The position numbers were made by a program, and so were the translations under genes. A model generated the notes under the pieces. That model was not told the origin of the DNA. It saw only the letters and a list, made by a program, of their open reading frames with translations, and did no database searches. 64,000 bases of DNA from NCBI GenBank assembly GCA_947500415.1, contig CANMRT010000003.1:62001-126000 (forward strand). The letters run 5' to 3'. Of the stretch, positions 26,005 to 34,018 are shown in pieces (positions within the stretch are counted from its first letter, which is position 1; every line of letters starts with the position of its first letter). The stretch comes from an uncultured Roseicyclus sp. GTDB taxonomy: Bacteria; Pseudomonadota; Alphaproteobacteria; Rhodobacterales; Rhodobacteraceae.

Positions 26005-26759
26005 CAGCCTGCCGTCCACCCGCCATCCACAAGGATCGACGTGCCGGTGACCATTGCGCTGGCATCTGAGGCCAGGAATAGGACCGCGCCCATCAGGTCT
26101 TCGACCTCAGCAATGCGGGGCAGCTTGATCTTGCTTTCAATCCAGGCGCGCTTTTCGGGGTCTGCAAAGGTGGGCGCCGTCAGCTCGGTCCGCACGAAGG
26201 TTGGGCAGATCGTATTGATGCGTATATCTCGCGGCCCCCATTCAATCGCCATCGCTTTCACAAAGCCCTCGACCGCGTGTTTGGTCCCGCAATAGACGGC
26301 GCGGTCCTGTCCGCCGACGTGGCCCATCTGGCTGGAGATCTGGATGATCGACCCGCCGTTGACCATGCCACGTGCCGCGTATTGCGACATGAAGTAAGCC
26401 GCCCGAATGTTGATCCCCGTGACGGCGTCAAAGTCCTCAGCGGTGGTGTCCAGCGCCGGGGAATGGCGCGCAAGACCGGCAGAGTTGCACAAGATATCGA
26501 GCGGCCCGAGGTCGGCAACAGCGGCCTCCATCGCAGCCAAGTCAGTGACATCCAATGCAATGCCGTCGGCCTCAAACCCCGCATCCCGTAGCTGCTGTGC
26601 GGCGGCTGAGACCTGATCCGCATTGCGCGCAGCCAGGGTCACATGGGCACCGGCTTCCGCCAATGCTGCCGCACAGCCAAGCCCGATTCCCCGCGATCCG
26701 CCCGGCACAAACGCGCGTTTTCCGGCGAGCGAGAAGGATGGTGTGCGAGGTAATGTCAT
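26004..26759 (-). CDS. Short-chain dehydrogenase/reductase
   Basis: A 251-residue classical SDR with nucleotide motif GGSRGIG (20-26), NSAG (92-95), catalytic Ser142/143, Tyr156 and Lys160 (YCGTK), and C-terminal DGGWTAG. Asp70 after the second strand region (ALDVTD) is the usual adenine contact. It oxidises or reduces an alcohol in the same pathway as the histidinol-dehydrogenase-like enzyme at 27854. A good ribosome site (AGAAGGAT) precedes ATG 26759. Confidence 0.92.
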   Translation of the reverse strand: MTLPRTPSFSLAGKRAFVPGGSRGIGLGCAAALAEAGAHVTLAARNADQVSAAAQQLRDAGFEADGIALDVTDLAAMEAAVADLGPLDILCNSAGLARHSPALDTTAEDFDAVTGINIRAAYFMSQYAARGMVNGGSIIQISSQMGHVGGQDRAVYCGTKHAVEGFVKAMAIEWGPRDIRINTICPTFVRTELTAPTFADPEKRAWIESKIKLPRIAEVEDLMGAVLFLASDASAMVTGTSILVDGGWTAG

Positions 26760-26848
26760 GTCAGATCCTTCTGCAGGGGATGTTCGAATACATCAATCAT
26801 TTCCGTATTCTCTGTGGATAACTCTGTGAGTATTCAAAAAATTCGACA

Positions 26849-27796
26849 TCAACCAGCAAGCTCTCGCATCCGCGCCAACACATCGACACCCATTTGGGCA
26901 TAGACGTGAAGCAGGTCCACCAAGACCCAATTCTCGGCGATCTTACCCTCATGGATACGCCAAAAATCGAGGCTCCGCATTTCCAGTTTCTTTCCTGCAC
27001 CCGGAATGCCAAGCCACGTGCCACCGGTCAGCGTCACGTCCATGCCGGGCCATCCCGTGAAGCCCACATAGGCGCCTTCCGCAAACAGATGCCCCTCCTC
27101 CATCCGGGCCGAGCGATCCGGCATCCCACCCAGAAACGGCGCTTGATGATGTTTGCGGAACCCGTCGATCCCACGGGCCGTGCCGATGCCCGAGGGGCCA
27201 TACCAGCTCATGTTCTGATGCCAGTACCGCGCCATGGTTTCACGCGGCGTGCCCGCAGGATCATTGCCGAGCCCATTGAGCATATCCAACACAGTTTGCA
27301 GCGCAGCGGACCCATCGCCGCTTACCCGCAACCCGTCCTGCGTGGCGGGGCCGGGCACATGAAACTCGCGCCCAAGCGATGGCGAGAGCGGCCAAGCCCC
27401 GGCCTGCATCATCAGCTCAGGCAGGTCCCACAACGATTGCATCTCAACCACCGCGCCGTCTTCCACGCGGAAGAAGTCATGGAACCGCATCACTGCCATG
27501 CGCCGCGTTGGCGGGATATCCATGAACGGCGCGTCGAACAGCCCGCACCAATAGCCCCCCTGCCCGACCCAAAGCTGCCCTTGCCCGTCGCGCCCGGCGA
27601 TCTCGATCGTCACGCGCCGCTCAAGATCCGGAAAAGCGCGGCCCAAATCATCCAGAACAGCGCTGTAGCCTGTAAAATCTAACGTCTCAAACGGATGCGC
27701 AAGTTGCACAACGCAGCCCTCCTGAGCCACGCCGTCCAGCCGCCCGGACGAACGCACCCCACGCAACAGATCTTTCGCTTGCCGTTCTTCGCTCAT
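26849..27796 (-). CDS. Tandem SnoaL/ester-cyclase-like protein
   Basis: A 315-residue protein of two NTF2-like domains (about 25-140 and 165-300), the second with the ester-cyclase pattern WYGPSGIGTARGIDGFRKHH and a C-terminal FWRIHEGKIAENWVLVD. It differs clearly from the tandem-SnoaL protein at 24001. Its start codon lies in the AAGATGAGC end of a dispersed repeat (27793-27850), with only a weak ribosome site (GGAAC); there is no alternative ATG in the first 85 codons or so. Confidence 0.77.
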   Translation of the reverse strand: MSEERQAKDLLRGVRSSGRLDGVAQEGCVVQLAHPFETLDFTGYSAVLDDLGRAFPDLERRVTIEIAGRDGQGQLWVGQGGYWCGLFDAPFMDIPPTRRMAVMRFHDFFRVEDGAVVEMQSLWDLPELMMQAGAWPLSPSLGREFHVPGPATQDGLRVSGDGSAALQTVLDMLNGLGNDPAGTPRETMARYWHQNMSWYGPSGIGTARGIDGFRKHHQAPFLGGMPDRSARMEEGHLFAEGAYVGFTGWPGMDVTLTGGTWLGIPGAGKKLEMRSLDFWRIHEGKIAENWVLVDLLHVYAQMGVDVLARMRELAG

Positions 27797-27850
27797 CTTT
27801 GTTCCAGAACTATGCCGGGGGCGTCCGCAGGACAGGGGCAGCGCCCCGTC
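27793..27850. repeat. Dispersed intergenic repeat, copy 3
   Basis: It reads TCATCTTTGTTCCAGAAC, then GCCGGGGGCGTCCGCAGGAC, then GGGGCAGCGCCCC. This is the same layout as the copies at 7341 and 16565, with a diverged middle. It fills the 57 bp between the histidinol-dehydrogenase-like gene and the ester-cyclase-like gene. Confidence 0.7.
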
Positions 27851-27853
27851 AAA

Positions 27854-29179
27854 TCACTCAGCCGCATCGCGATAAGGCGCGCCCTCGCCGTAAGGAACAT
27901 TGATCCCACCGTACCGCCGCACCCGCACGTTGCATTGCTCGGCGTGGCCTACAAAGCCCTCCAACATGCACAGACGGGAGCCATATTCGCCAACAAGCGT
28001 CGCGGCCTCATCCGTCACAACCCGCTGATAAGAGTGTGTTTTGATGAATTTCCCAACCCACAGGCCACCGGTATAGCGCCCCGCCTTCTTAGTCGGCAGC
28101 GTGTGGTTCGTCCCGATCACCTTGTCGCCATTGGCCACATTCGTGCGCGGCCCAAGGAACAGCGCGCCGTAGTTCGTCATGTTCTCAAGGAACCAATCAT
28201 CACGGTCCGTCATCACCTGGATATGCTCCGACGCGATGTCCTCGGAGACCTCCAGCATCTGCTCGTAGCTGTCGCACAAGATGACCTCGCCGTATTCCTC
28301 CCACGACACCCGCGCCGTCTCGGCGGTGGGCAAAATCGCCAAAATACGCTCGATCTCGGCCATCGTGTCCTCGGCCAGCTTGCGCGAGTTCGTAATCAGC
28401 ACGGCGGGCGAATTATACCCATGCTCCGCCTGCCCCAACAGGTCGGTTGCGCACATCTCGCCGTCCACGGTTTCATCCGCAATCACGCAGGTTTCGGTGG
28501 GTCCGGCGAACAGATCGATACCGACACGCCCAAACAGCTGCCGCTTAGCCTCCGCCACAAAGGCGTTGCCGGGACCCACCAGCATATCAACCGGCTTGAT
28601 CGTCTCGGTCCCAATCGCCATCGCGCCCACGGCCTGCACACCTCCCAGTACGAGGATCTCATCCGCGCCGCCCTCATGCATCGCCGCCACAATCGCGGGA
28701 TGCGGCTTGCCGCCCACCGGCGGGGCCGAGGCGACGATGCGTTTCACGCCCGCAACCTTCGCTGTCAGTACCGACATGTGGGCAGAAGCCACCATCGGGA
28801 ACTTGCCGCCAGGCACGTAGCAACCCACTGAATTCACGGGTATATTCTTATGTCCAAGTATCACGCCGGGCATCGTTTCAACCTCGATATCCGTCATCGA
28901 GGCACGCTGCGCCTCGGCAAACCGGCGGATCTGGGCCTGCGCGAACCGAATATCCTCCATCTCGCGAGTCGTGACCTGTTGCATGGCCGCTTCGATCTCG
29001 GACGCCGTCAGGCGAAACGCCTCTGGCTGATAGCCATCGAACTTGGCCGAAAGATCGCGAACCGCAGCATCTCCGCGCGCCTCGATATCACCGAGGATAC
29101 CTTCGACAATGCCACGCACCTTCGCATCATCTTCCGCCCGTTCATCGGCAGGTTTTCCGCGTTTGAGATATTCGGCCAT
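27854..29179 (-). CDS. Histidinol-dehydrogenase-family enzyme, probably catabolic (HpsN-like)
   Basis: A 441-residue zinc- and NAD-dependent alcohol-to-acid dehydrogenase. Zinc ligands Gln250, His253, Asp352 and His412 and catalytic Glu318-His319 are all present, with the NAD-side motif [17 protein letters not shown]. No histidine-biosynthesis gene is near. The LacI/SDR context resembles sulfopropanediol dehydrogenase HpsN and other catabolic members, so the substrate is likely a polar alcohol other than histidinol (inference). ATG 29179 has GGGGAGTG upstream; an earlier in-frame ATG at 29251 would fall in the operator. Confidence 0.85.
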   Translation of the reverse strand: MAEYLKRGKPADERAEDDAKVRGIVEGILGDIEARGDAAVRDLSAKFDGYQPEAFRLTASEIEAAMQQVTTREMEDIRFAQAQIRRFAEAQRASMTDIEVETMPGVILGHKNIPVNSVGCYVPGGKFPMVASAHMSVLTAKVAGVKRIVASAPPVGGKPHPAIVAAMHEGGADEILVLGGVQAVGAMAIGTETIKPVDMLVGPGNAFVAEAKRQLFGRVGIDLFAGPTETCVIADETVDGEMCATDLLGQAEHGYNSPAVLITNSRKLAEDTMAEIERILAILPTAETARVSWEEYGEVILCDSYEQMLEVSEDIASEHIQVMTDRDDWFLENMTNYGALFLGPRTNVANGDKVIGTNHTLPTKKAGRYTGGLWVGKFIKTHSYQRVVTDEAATLVGEYGSRLCMLEGFVGHAEQCNVRVRRYGGINVPYGEGAPYRDAAE

Positions 29180-29245
29180 CGTTTCACTCCCCGGGCATGC
29201 AATGCGCGAGAGGATACAGGCGCGGTCAGGGGCTTCAAGGGAAAT

Positions 29246-29261
29246 TTGCATACGTTTGCAA
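29246..29261. promoter_or_regulatory. LacI-family operator palindrome
   Basis: TTGCATACGTTTGCAA is a 16 bp palindrome with one mismatched pair and the central CG typical of LacI/GalR operators. It lies 67 bp upstream of the histidinol-dehydrogenase-like gene and 79 bp upstream of the divergent gene at 29340. It is the obvious target for the regulator at 24991. Confidence 0.72.
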
Positions 29262-29339
29262 CGGAGCCGGCCCTACAAGCTTGCGCCGTGCCGCACCCGA
29301 TGCAACGTTTTGGGCAGCTCAAGTACAAGGAACCAGCCC

Positions 29340-29723
29340 ATGAAACGCGCCATTGCCCTTACCTTCGCTATGGGGGCAGCGCTGCCTGCCACCGCAGAAA
29401 CCCTGCCGCAATCCGGCCAGTGTTTGTCTCCGGCAAGCGGATACATATTCGACAGCGTGTCTTGGTCACCGACAGGGGCAGAGATGGACTATCTGGGCCA
29501 AATCGTTCCTGCCGAGGTCCGCGGCCTGCGCGCCCATGACGACGGCTTCCGTCTGTCCATTTTCGCCAATCATCCCATCGTCGGCGCGATGGAAGTGGCG
29601 ATTTTCTACCTGCCGGATCGCGACGAGCCACGCATCGCCGCCGCGTCCTACGAACAAAGCGAAGATGGCCGCGTCCTGTCCTATGTCACAGGATATGAAT
29701 TCACGAGCTGCACCTTCGATTAG
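29340..29723 (+). CDS. Secreted hypothetical protein
   Basis: A 127-residue protein with a signal peptide (MKRAIALTFAMGAALPATA) and two cysteines near either end of the mature chain (SGQC and TSCTFD) that could be disulfide-bonded. AAGGA precedes ATG 29340. It is transcribed away from the LacI-controlled operon and shares its promoter region. No family was recognised. Confidence 0.65.
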   Translation: MKRAIALTFAMGAALPATAETLPQSGQCLSPASGYIFDSVSWSPTGAEMDYLGQIVPAEVRGLRAHDDGFRLSIFANHPIVGAMEVAIFYLPDRDEPRIAAASYEQSEDGRVLSYVTGYEFTSCTFD

Positions 29724-29754
29724 CGCATCGCCGCTTTGCTACGAAACGAATGTC

Positions 29755-30726
29755 TCAGTTCAGCTGTTCGCGCAGCCAGTTCGTGATGTCTTCCACCGCC
29801 CGATCCGTTAGCGCAGGGCTTAGAATATCACCCGCAATCACGTGGTGGAACGGATCGCCGCCCTCTTCCGGAACGGCCACCGGAAGAACCGTGGCCTCGC
29901 CCCCCCACCCTTCGGCGAAGTCACGCGCGGCCGGGGCCGAAATCACCTGATCGGTGTCGGCAAACATGAACAAGGCGGGGATCGAGACGCCAGAATAATC
30001 CCGCGCCCGCGCCTCGCGCAGAAGCGTGCCCATCGAAACGGCAGCGACCGTCGGGTATTGCGTCGTCCAATAGGTCCCGTGGCCCTCGTTGATCGGCTCA
30101 AAGCTGCGCTCCGCCCCTGCGACCCACGGCACCCAGATGCGCGCACCGGCCAGTTCCAGAAGCGGACCGGCAGGGTTTGCGACCTCGATATTCGGCGAGA
30201 TCATGACAACCGCGGCCACGGCCTCAGAAGGTTCCGGCTCGGTCAGGACATAAGCGGCCAATGTGGCCCCCGTCGACGTTCCCATGACCACGACCCGGTC
30301 GCCCACGGCGCGCGCGATCTGCAGGAATAACTCCGCATCAGCCACCCAATCACCCGCCCGCGCCTCACCCAGGGCGGACCCGCTCCGCCCGTGGCCGGTC
30401 AGCCGCGCAAAGACCAGGTTCGCACCCAATTGTTCGGCCACCCGGTCCGGCACCGGCCGGATTTCCTCGGACGTGGCTGAGAAGCCGTGCAGGTAAAGAA
30501 CCACAGTCTCGGTCGCTGCGCCCTCCTCGCCAGCCCAGATGATCCGCGCCTCGGTACCCGGCGTGATGTCATCGGCGGTCTCACGCGCGGCCAGATAACC
30601 TGCGGGATCACTGAATTGCGCGGTCGCCTCACGCTCGATCCGTTCGCCTGGCGCAAAGATCACAACCGCCAGCACCACGCCAACCAGGATCAGGATTCGA
30701 CCCAACCACTTTCCCAAACTACGCAT
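29755..30726 (-). CDS. Alpha/beta hydrolase with N-terminal membrane anchor
   Basis: A 323-residue hydrolase. Residues 7-25 form a hydrophobic anchor or signal sequence, then YLHGFSATSEE (oxyanion region), GTSTGA with the Ser nucleophile, and a late His in PFHHVIAG. The LTGHGRSG motif resembles lysophospholipases and carboxylesterases. It overlaps the upstream hydrolase gene by 8 bp, so both are made from one mRNA. Confidence 0.83.
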   Translation of the reverse strand: MRSLGKWLGRILILVGVVLAVVIFAPGERIEREATAQFSDPAGYLAARETADDITPGTEARIIWAGEEGAATETVVLYLHGFSATSEEIRPVPDRVAEQLGANLVFARLTGHGRSGSALGEARAGDWVADAELFLQIARAVGDRVVVMGTSTGATLAAYVLTEPEPSEAVAAVVMISPNIEVANPAGPLLELAGARIWVPWVAGAERSFEPINEGHGTYWTTQYPTVAAVSMGTLLREARARDYSGVSIPALFMFADTDQVISAPAARDFAEGWGGEATVLPVAVPEEGGDPFHHVIAGDILSPALTDRAVEDITNWLREQLN

Positions 30727-31468
30727 GGATCAGAACCTCCTCGACCGCGCGGGTGATCGTATCCAAACACTCAGGCGTCGAGAACCGGTGATCCGCGTCC
30801 TTGATCAGTTCCAGCCGAATATTCGGCCCTTCCACATGATCCAGCAGCCGCAAGGCCACCTCCGTCGGCACATCCATATCCGCCGTGCCCTGTAGCATCC
30901 GCACCGGCATGTTGATCTTCAGCGGCTCACGCAGAACGAAATGATCGCGGCCATCTTCGATCAGCTTGCGCGTGATCACCATCGCATCCCCGTATTCCGA
31001 TGGCAGGGCAATCTCGCCCTCCTCCATAACGGTCTTGCGCTCTTCCTCGGTCCAGACCTCCCAGTAGCCGTCTTCGGTGAAGTCCGGTGCTGCGGCAATT
31101 GTCACGATCCCCGCCAACCGCTCCGGCATCCGTTTCGCCAGCAGCAACGCCTGCCATCCGCCCATGGACGAGCCGACGACAACGACCTTCTCCTCGGTCA
31201 ACCCATTGATCGCGGCGACCGTATCCTCATGCCACTCGCCAATGCAGCCCTCGGTGAATTCGCCCGAGCTTTCGCCGTGCCCCGAATAGTCGAATCGCAG
31301 GAACTCCCGCCCCGACCGACGCGCCCAGGTTTCCAAATGAACCGCCTTCGTGCCTGTCATATCCGAGCGTAAACCACCCAAAAACACCACCGCAGGCATC
31401 CGGCCCGAGAACTTGTGATAGGCCAGTTGCCGCCCCTGAGGGGTCTCAAGAAATTGCATGTCGGCCAT
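30719..31468 (-). CDS. Alpha/beta hydrolase, ABHD10/palmitoyl-thioesterase-like
   Basis: A 249-residue soluble hydrolase with FLGGLRSDMTGTKA (typical of the ABHD10-like branch), RFDYSGHGES, nucleophile motif GSSMGG, acidic residue near GTADMDVP, and catalytic His in DADHRFS. These enzymes hydrolyse thioesters or carboxylic esters. The start at 31468 follows AGGGCAGGGCAG. It shares a 169 bp divergent region with the ArsR-type gene at 31638. Confidence 0.83.
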   Translation of the reverse strand: MADMQFLETPQGRQLAYHKFSGRMPAVVFLGGLRSDMTGTKAVHLETWARRSGREFLRFDYSGHGESSGEFTEGCIGEWHEDTVAAINGLTEEKVVVVGSSMGGWQALLLAKRMPERLAGIVTIAAAPDFTEDGYWEVWTEEERKTVMEEGEIALPSEYGDAMVITRKLIEDGRDHFVLREPLKINMPVRMLQGTADMDVPTEVALRLLDHVEGPNIRLELIKDADHRFSTPECLDTITRAVEEVLIHA

Positions 31469-31592
31469 CTGCCCTGCCCTTTATTTCACTGGCCCGAACG
31501 GGCCGCTTTCGTTGCTCGCAACCTGCCCCGGCCTGCCCGTCACCGCAACACAATCGCCGCGTCATGGGCGGAGGCTCGCGCATTTTTATAAC

Positions 31593-31631
31593 GTGACCAT
31601 CTTGTCACGTAACTACTTGGTCACATATACT
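31593..31631 (+). promoter_or_regulatory. Promoter and overlapping palindrome before the ArsR-SRPBCC gene
   Basis: A -35-like TTGTCA (31602-31607) and -10-like TATACT (31626-31631) are 18 bp apart. The palindrome GTGAC-N6-GTCAC (31593-31608) overlaps the -35, and a further GGTCAC lies at 31619-31624. This is the expected layout for repression by the adjacent ArsR-type protein. The ATG at 31638 falls at the predicted transcription start, so the mRNA may be leaderless. Confidence 0.55.
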
Positions 31632-31637
31632 CACCCC

Positions 31638-32405
31638 ATGGATGCGATTTTCAAAGCCATGGGCGACCCCGCCCGCCGTGCGATCCTCGACAGCCTCAGG
31701 GCGCGCGACGGTCAGACCCTCACCGATCTCGAAGAGCAGTTCGAGATGACGCGCTTCGGCGTGATGAAACACCTCAATGTGCTGGAAGACGCCTCCCTCA
31801 TCGTCACGACCAAAAAGGGGCGGTTCAAATACCACTACCTCAACGCCCTACCCCTACAGGAAGCGATTGACCGCTGGATCGAGCCGCTTTTGGCCAAACC
31901 CGCCGCCCGCGCCGTGATTGACCTCAAATCTAAACTGGAGACTGCTCCGATGCTAGACGCCACTAAGACCCCCGATTTCGTTCACCAAACCATCATCCAA
32001 TGCTCTGCCGCAGCCCTTTGGGATGCCCTCATCAACGGCGAGGCCACCCAGCATTACTACTTCGACACAGTGGTGGAGGGAGAGGCCAAGCCCGGCGAAA
32101 CCCTCATCTACCGCGCCCCCGATGGGTCCGAGATGCTGTCGTGTGGCGTCATCGCCACCGATCCACCCAAGCGGCTCGAGATGTCCTTCACCCCGCATTT
32201 CATGGGTCCCGACGTGCCCACAACCCGCCATGTCTATGTGGTCGACGAAATGCCCGGTGCGTGCCGCCTGACCATCGAGCACTACGACCTGCCGCCCGAG
32301 ATGACGGGTATCCGCAACGGCTGGGTCCTGATCGCCTCGCGTCTCAAGACGTGGTTGGAAACCGGCACGGCTCTGCCCGTCACGCCTGAGATGATGGGAC
32401 GCTGA
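31638..32405 (+). CDS. ArsR-type regulator fused to SRPBCC (AHSA1-like) domain
   Basis: A 255-residue fusion: an N-terminal winged helix (MDAIFKAMGDPARRAILDSL, TRFGVMKHLNVLEDASLI) of about 100 residues, then an AHSA1-type START-like domain (about 110-250; VHQTIIQCSAAALWDALI). The C-terminal domain may bind a hydrophobic ligand sensed by the DNA-binding part. No metal-sensing cysteines of classical ArsR are seen. The next gene encodes a second SRPBCC protein 3 bp downstream. Confidence 0.87.
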   Translation: MDAIFKAMGDPARRAILDSLRARDGQTLTDLEEQFEMTRFGVMKHLNVLEDASLIVTTKKGRFKYHYLNALPLQEAIDRWIEPLLAKPAARAVIDLKSKLETAPMLDATKTPDFVHQTIIQCSAAALWDALINGEATQHYYFDTVVEGEAKPGETLIYRAPDGSEMLSCGVIATDPPKRLEMSFTPHFMGPDVPTTRHVYVVDEMPGACRLTIEHYDLPPEMTGIRNGWVLIASRLKTWLETGTALPVTPEMMGR

Positions 32406-32408
32406 CCC

Positions 32409-32855
32409 ATGGCCGCAAAACCCGATTTCATGATGCAGACCTTCATCCGCTGCACCCACGACGCACTCTGGGACGCCCTTCGCGACCCCGAGGCGATCAA
32501 GGAATACCACTTCCTGTCGCCCAAGATCACTTTGGCAGACGGCGTCTATACCTACGAGACGCCCGATGGCGGCACGATGATGCTTGCCCGAACTCTGTCG
32601 GAGGACCCCAAAAGCCGCATCGAACACACGTTCGAGCCCCATTGGGAACCGGGCATCCCGCCGTCACGCTCCGTCTTCCTGCTCACGGCTGAGGCGAACC
32701 ACATGAAGCTCGTGATCGAACACTACGACCTGCACTTCCCGGTCGTCTCCGGCGAGGGCGTCGCCGACGGATGGGAGCGGTGGGCTGCTGGCCTGAAGAC
32801 CTACCTTGAGACCGGCAACGCGCCCCGATTCAATCAACAGGGAGACTTGCCATGA
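32409..32855 (+). CDS. SRPBCC (AHSA1-like) domain protein
   Basis: A 148-residue START-like domain protein, similar in pattern to the C-terminal half of the preceding fusion (FIRCTHDALWDALRDPEAIKEYHF versus its IIQCSAAALWDALING), suggesting duplication. Such proteins bind hydrophobic ligands or act as co-chaperones. It overlaps the MAPEG gene by 4 bp. Confidence 0.85.
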   Translation: MAAKPDFMMQTFIRCTHDALWDALRDPEAIKEYHFLSPKITLADGVYTYETPDGGTMMLARTLSEDPKSRIEHTFEPHWEPGIPPSRSVFLLTAEANHMKLVIEHYDLHFPVVSGEGVADGWERWAAGLKTYLETGNAPRFNQQGDLP

Positions 32856-33250
32856 CCCCCGAACTCTTCTGGCTCACCATGACGGCGCTTCTCGCCGCTT
32901 CCATGTGGATCCCCTACATCATCGGCGTGAACACAACGCCCGTGGCCATGCCCTCGGAAAACCGTCCGCCGGACCCATCTGGCACAGTCCCATGGGTCCA
33001 CCGCGCCTGGCGCGCGCACCTCAACCTGTTGGAGCAATTTCTGCCGTTCGCCGTGATCGTCCTGATCGCGCATCTCGCAGCCGTCTCCACTCCGGTGACC
33101 GCCACCGCCGCCATGGCCTTCTTCGTCATCCGCGTGGTCCATGCCGTCTGGATGATCGCGGGCCTGCCTGTCCTGCCGGTGCGCCCGATCCTTTTCACCC
33201 TCGGTTGGGTCGCCATCTGCGTGATCGGCGGGGCGGTCTTGCTGGCCTAA
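32852..33250 (+). CDS. MAPEG-family membrane protein
   Basis: A 132-residue, four-helix membrane protein of the MAPEG family (eicosanoid and glutathione metabolism superfamily), with the core RAHLNLLEQFLPFAVIVLIA and RVVHAVWMI. Bacterial members are mostly uncharacterised; some have glutathione transferase activity. It is the last gene of the ArsR-SRPBCC operon and converges with a 4 bp overlap on the glycosylase gene. Confidence 0.82.
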   Translation: MTPELFWLTMTALLAASMWIPYIIGVNTTPVAMPSENRPPDPSGTVPWVHRAWRAHLNLLEQFLPFAVIVLIAHLAAVSTPVTATAAMAFFVIRVVHAVWMIAGLPVLPVRPILFTLGWVAICVIGGAVLLA

Positions 33251-33909
33251 GCGTCAATCGACTGCGCCAATACCCGGCTGATCTCCTTCAGGCTCCGCCC
33301 CGACTGATCCGCCCATGCGTTGAACGCGCCCTGAACCGCCTGCATCCCCTTCTGCGATGTGGGCGGTTTGTCGATCACCCCCTCGGCAATCAGCCGCCCC
33401 ACAACGTCTTTCCCAAGCACATAGCCATCCACCCCCATCTTGCGCAGCATATACTGGGCCGAGGTCCCGCTCATGTGGCTTCCCCCCTTGCCGAGCCACA
33501 GCAACAGCCCCGCGAAATCCTCTCTCGGCCAGCCCGCGACCTTCGCGCCAAATCCGCCCTCAACACTCTGGATCAGTTGCGCATTCACTTGCACCGCCCG
33601 GATCTTCTTGCCGTTCCGCACAATCCGCGTGTCCTGCGTCAGCTCCTCAAACCAATCCTCCGGCATGAAGGCACAGCGCGCCACGTCGAAGCCATCAAAG
33701 GCCGCCTCAAACCCCGGCCATTTCTTCTCGATCACATCCCAGTTGAACCCGGCCTGAAACACCGCCCGCGTCATCTCGGCCAGCCAGCGATCATCGGGAA
33801 TGGCAGCAACCGCATGCACATCCGTGGGCCCAGCATCCCCCGGCAGCACCGCATCCACCCCGCCCTTTCGCTCGGCCGCAATCTCCAAAATCTCGTCAAA
33901 CGCCCGCAT
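33247..33909 (-). CDS. DNA-3-methyladenine glycosylase I family protein
   Basis: A 220-residue protein of the Tag (methyladenine glycosylase) family, with DDRWLAEMTRAVFQAGFNWDVIEKKWPGFEAAF, the region that binds the alkylated base, and a helix-hairpin-helix-like stretch. The zinc-binding Cys/His of E. coli Tag are not obvious. It would remove alkylated adenine from DNA. ATG 33909 has GGGAGG upstream. Confidence 0.8.
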   Translation of the reverse strand: MRAFDEILEIAAERKGGVDAVLPGDAGPTDVHAVAAIPDDRWLAEMTRAVFQAGFNWDVIEKKWPGFEAAFDGFDVARCAFMPEDWFEELTQDTRIVRNGKKIRAVQVNAQLIQSVEGGFGAKVAGWPREDFAGLLLWLGKGGSHMSGTSAQYMLRKMGVDGYVLGKDVVGRLIAEGVIDKPPTSQKGMQAVQGAFNAWADQSGRSLKEISRVLAQSIDA

Positions 33910-34018
33910 CGCATCCTCCCGAACCGCCAACCCGCACACTTTGGCAAACGCTCCGCCAAGACACCACCCGCACCAATCATCGCATTGACGCCCCCGCGCG
34001 CCCCTCTAGGGTGAGCCA

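Noticed and set aside
22138-26821. Replication origin suggested by two DnaA boxes
   Set aside because: Only two boxes 4.7 kb apart, with no AT-rich unwinding region and no dnaA, parAB or repABC gene nearby.
27854-29179. Biosynthetic hisD
   Set aside because: All HDH residues are present, but there is no his gene nearby and it is led by a LacI-type operator with SDR and SnoaL genes, which fits catabolic members of the family better.
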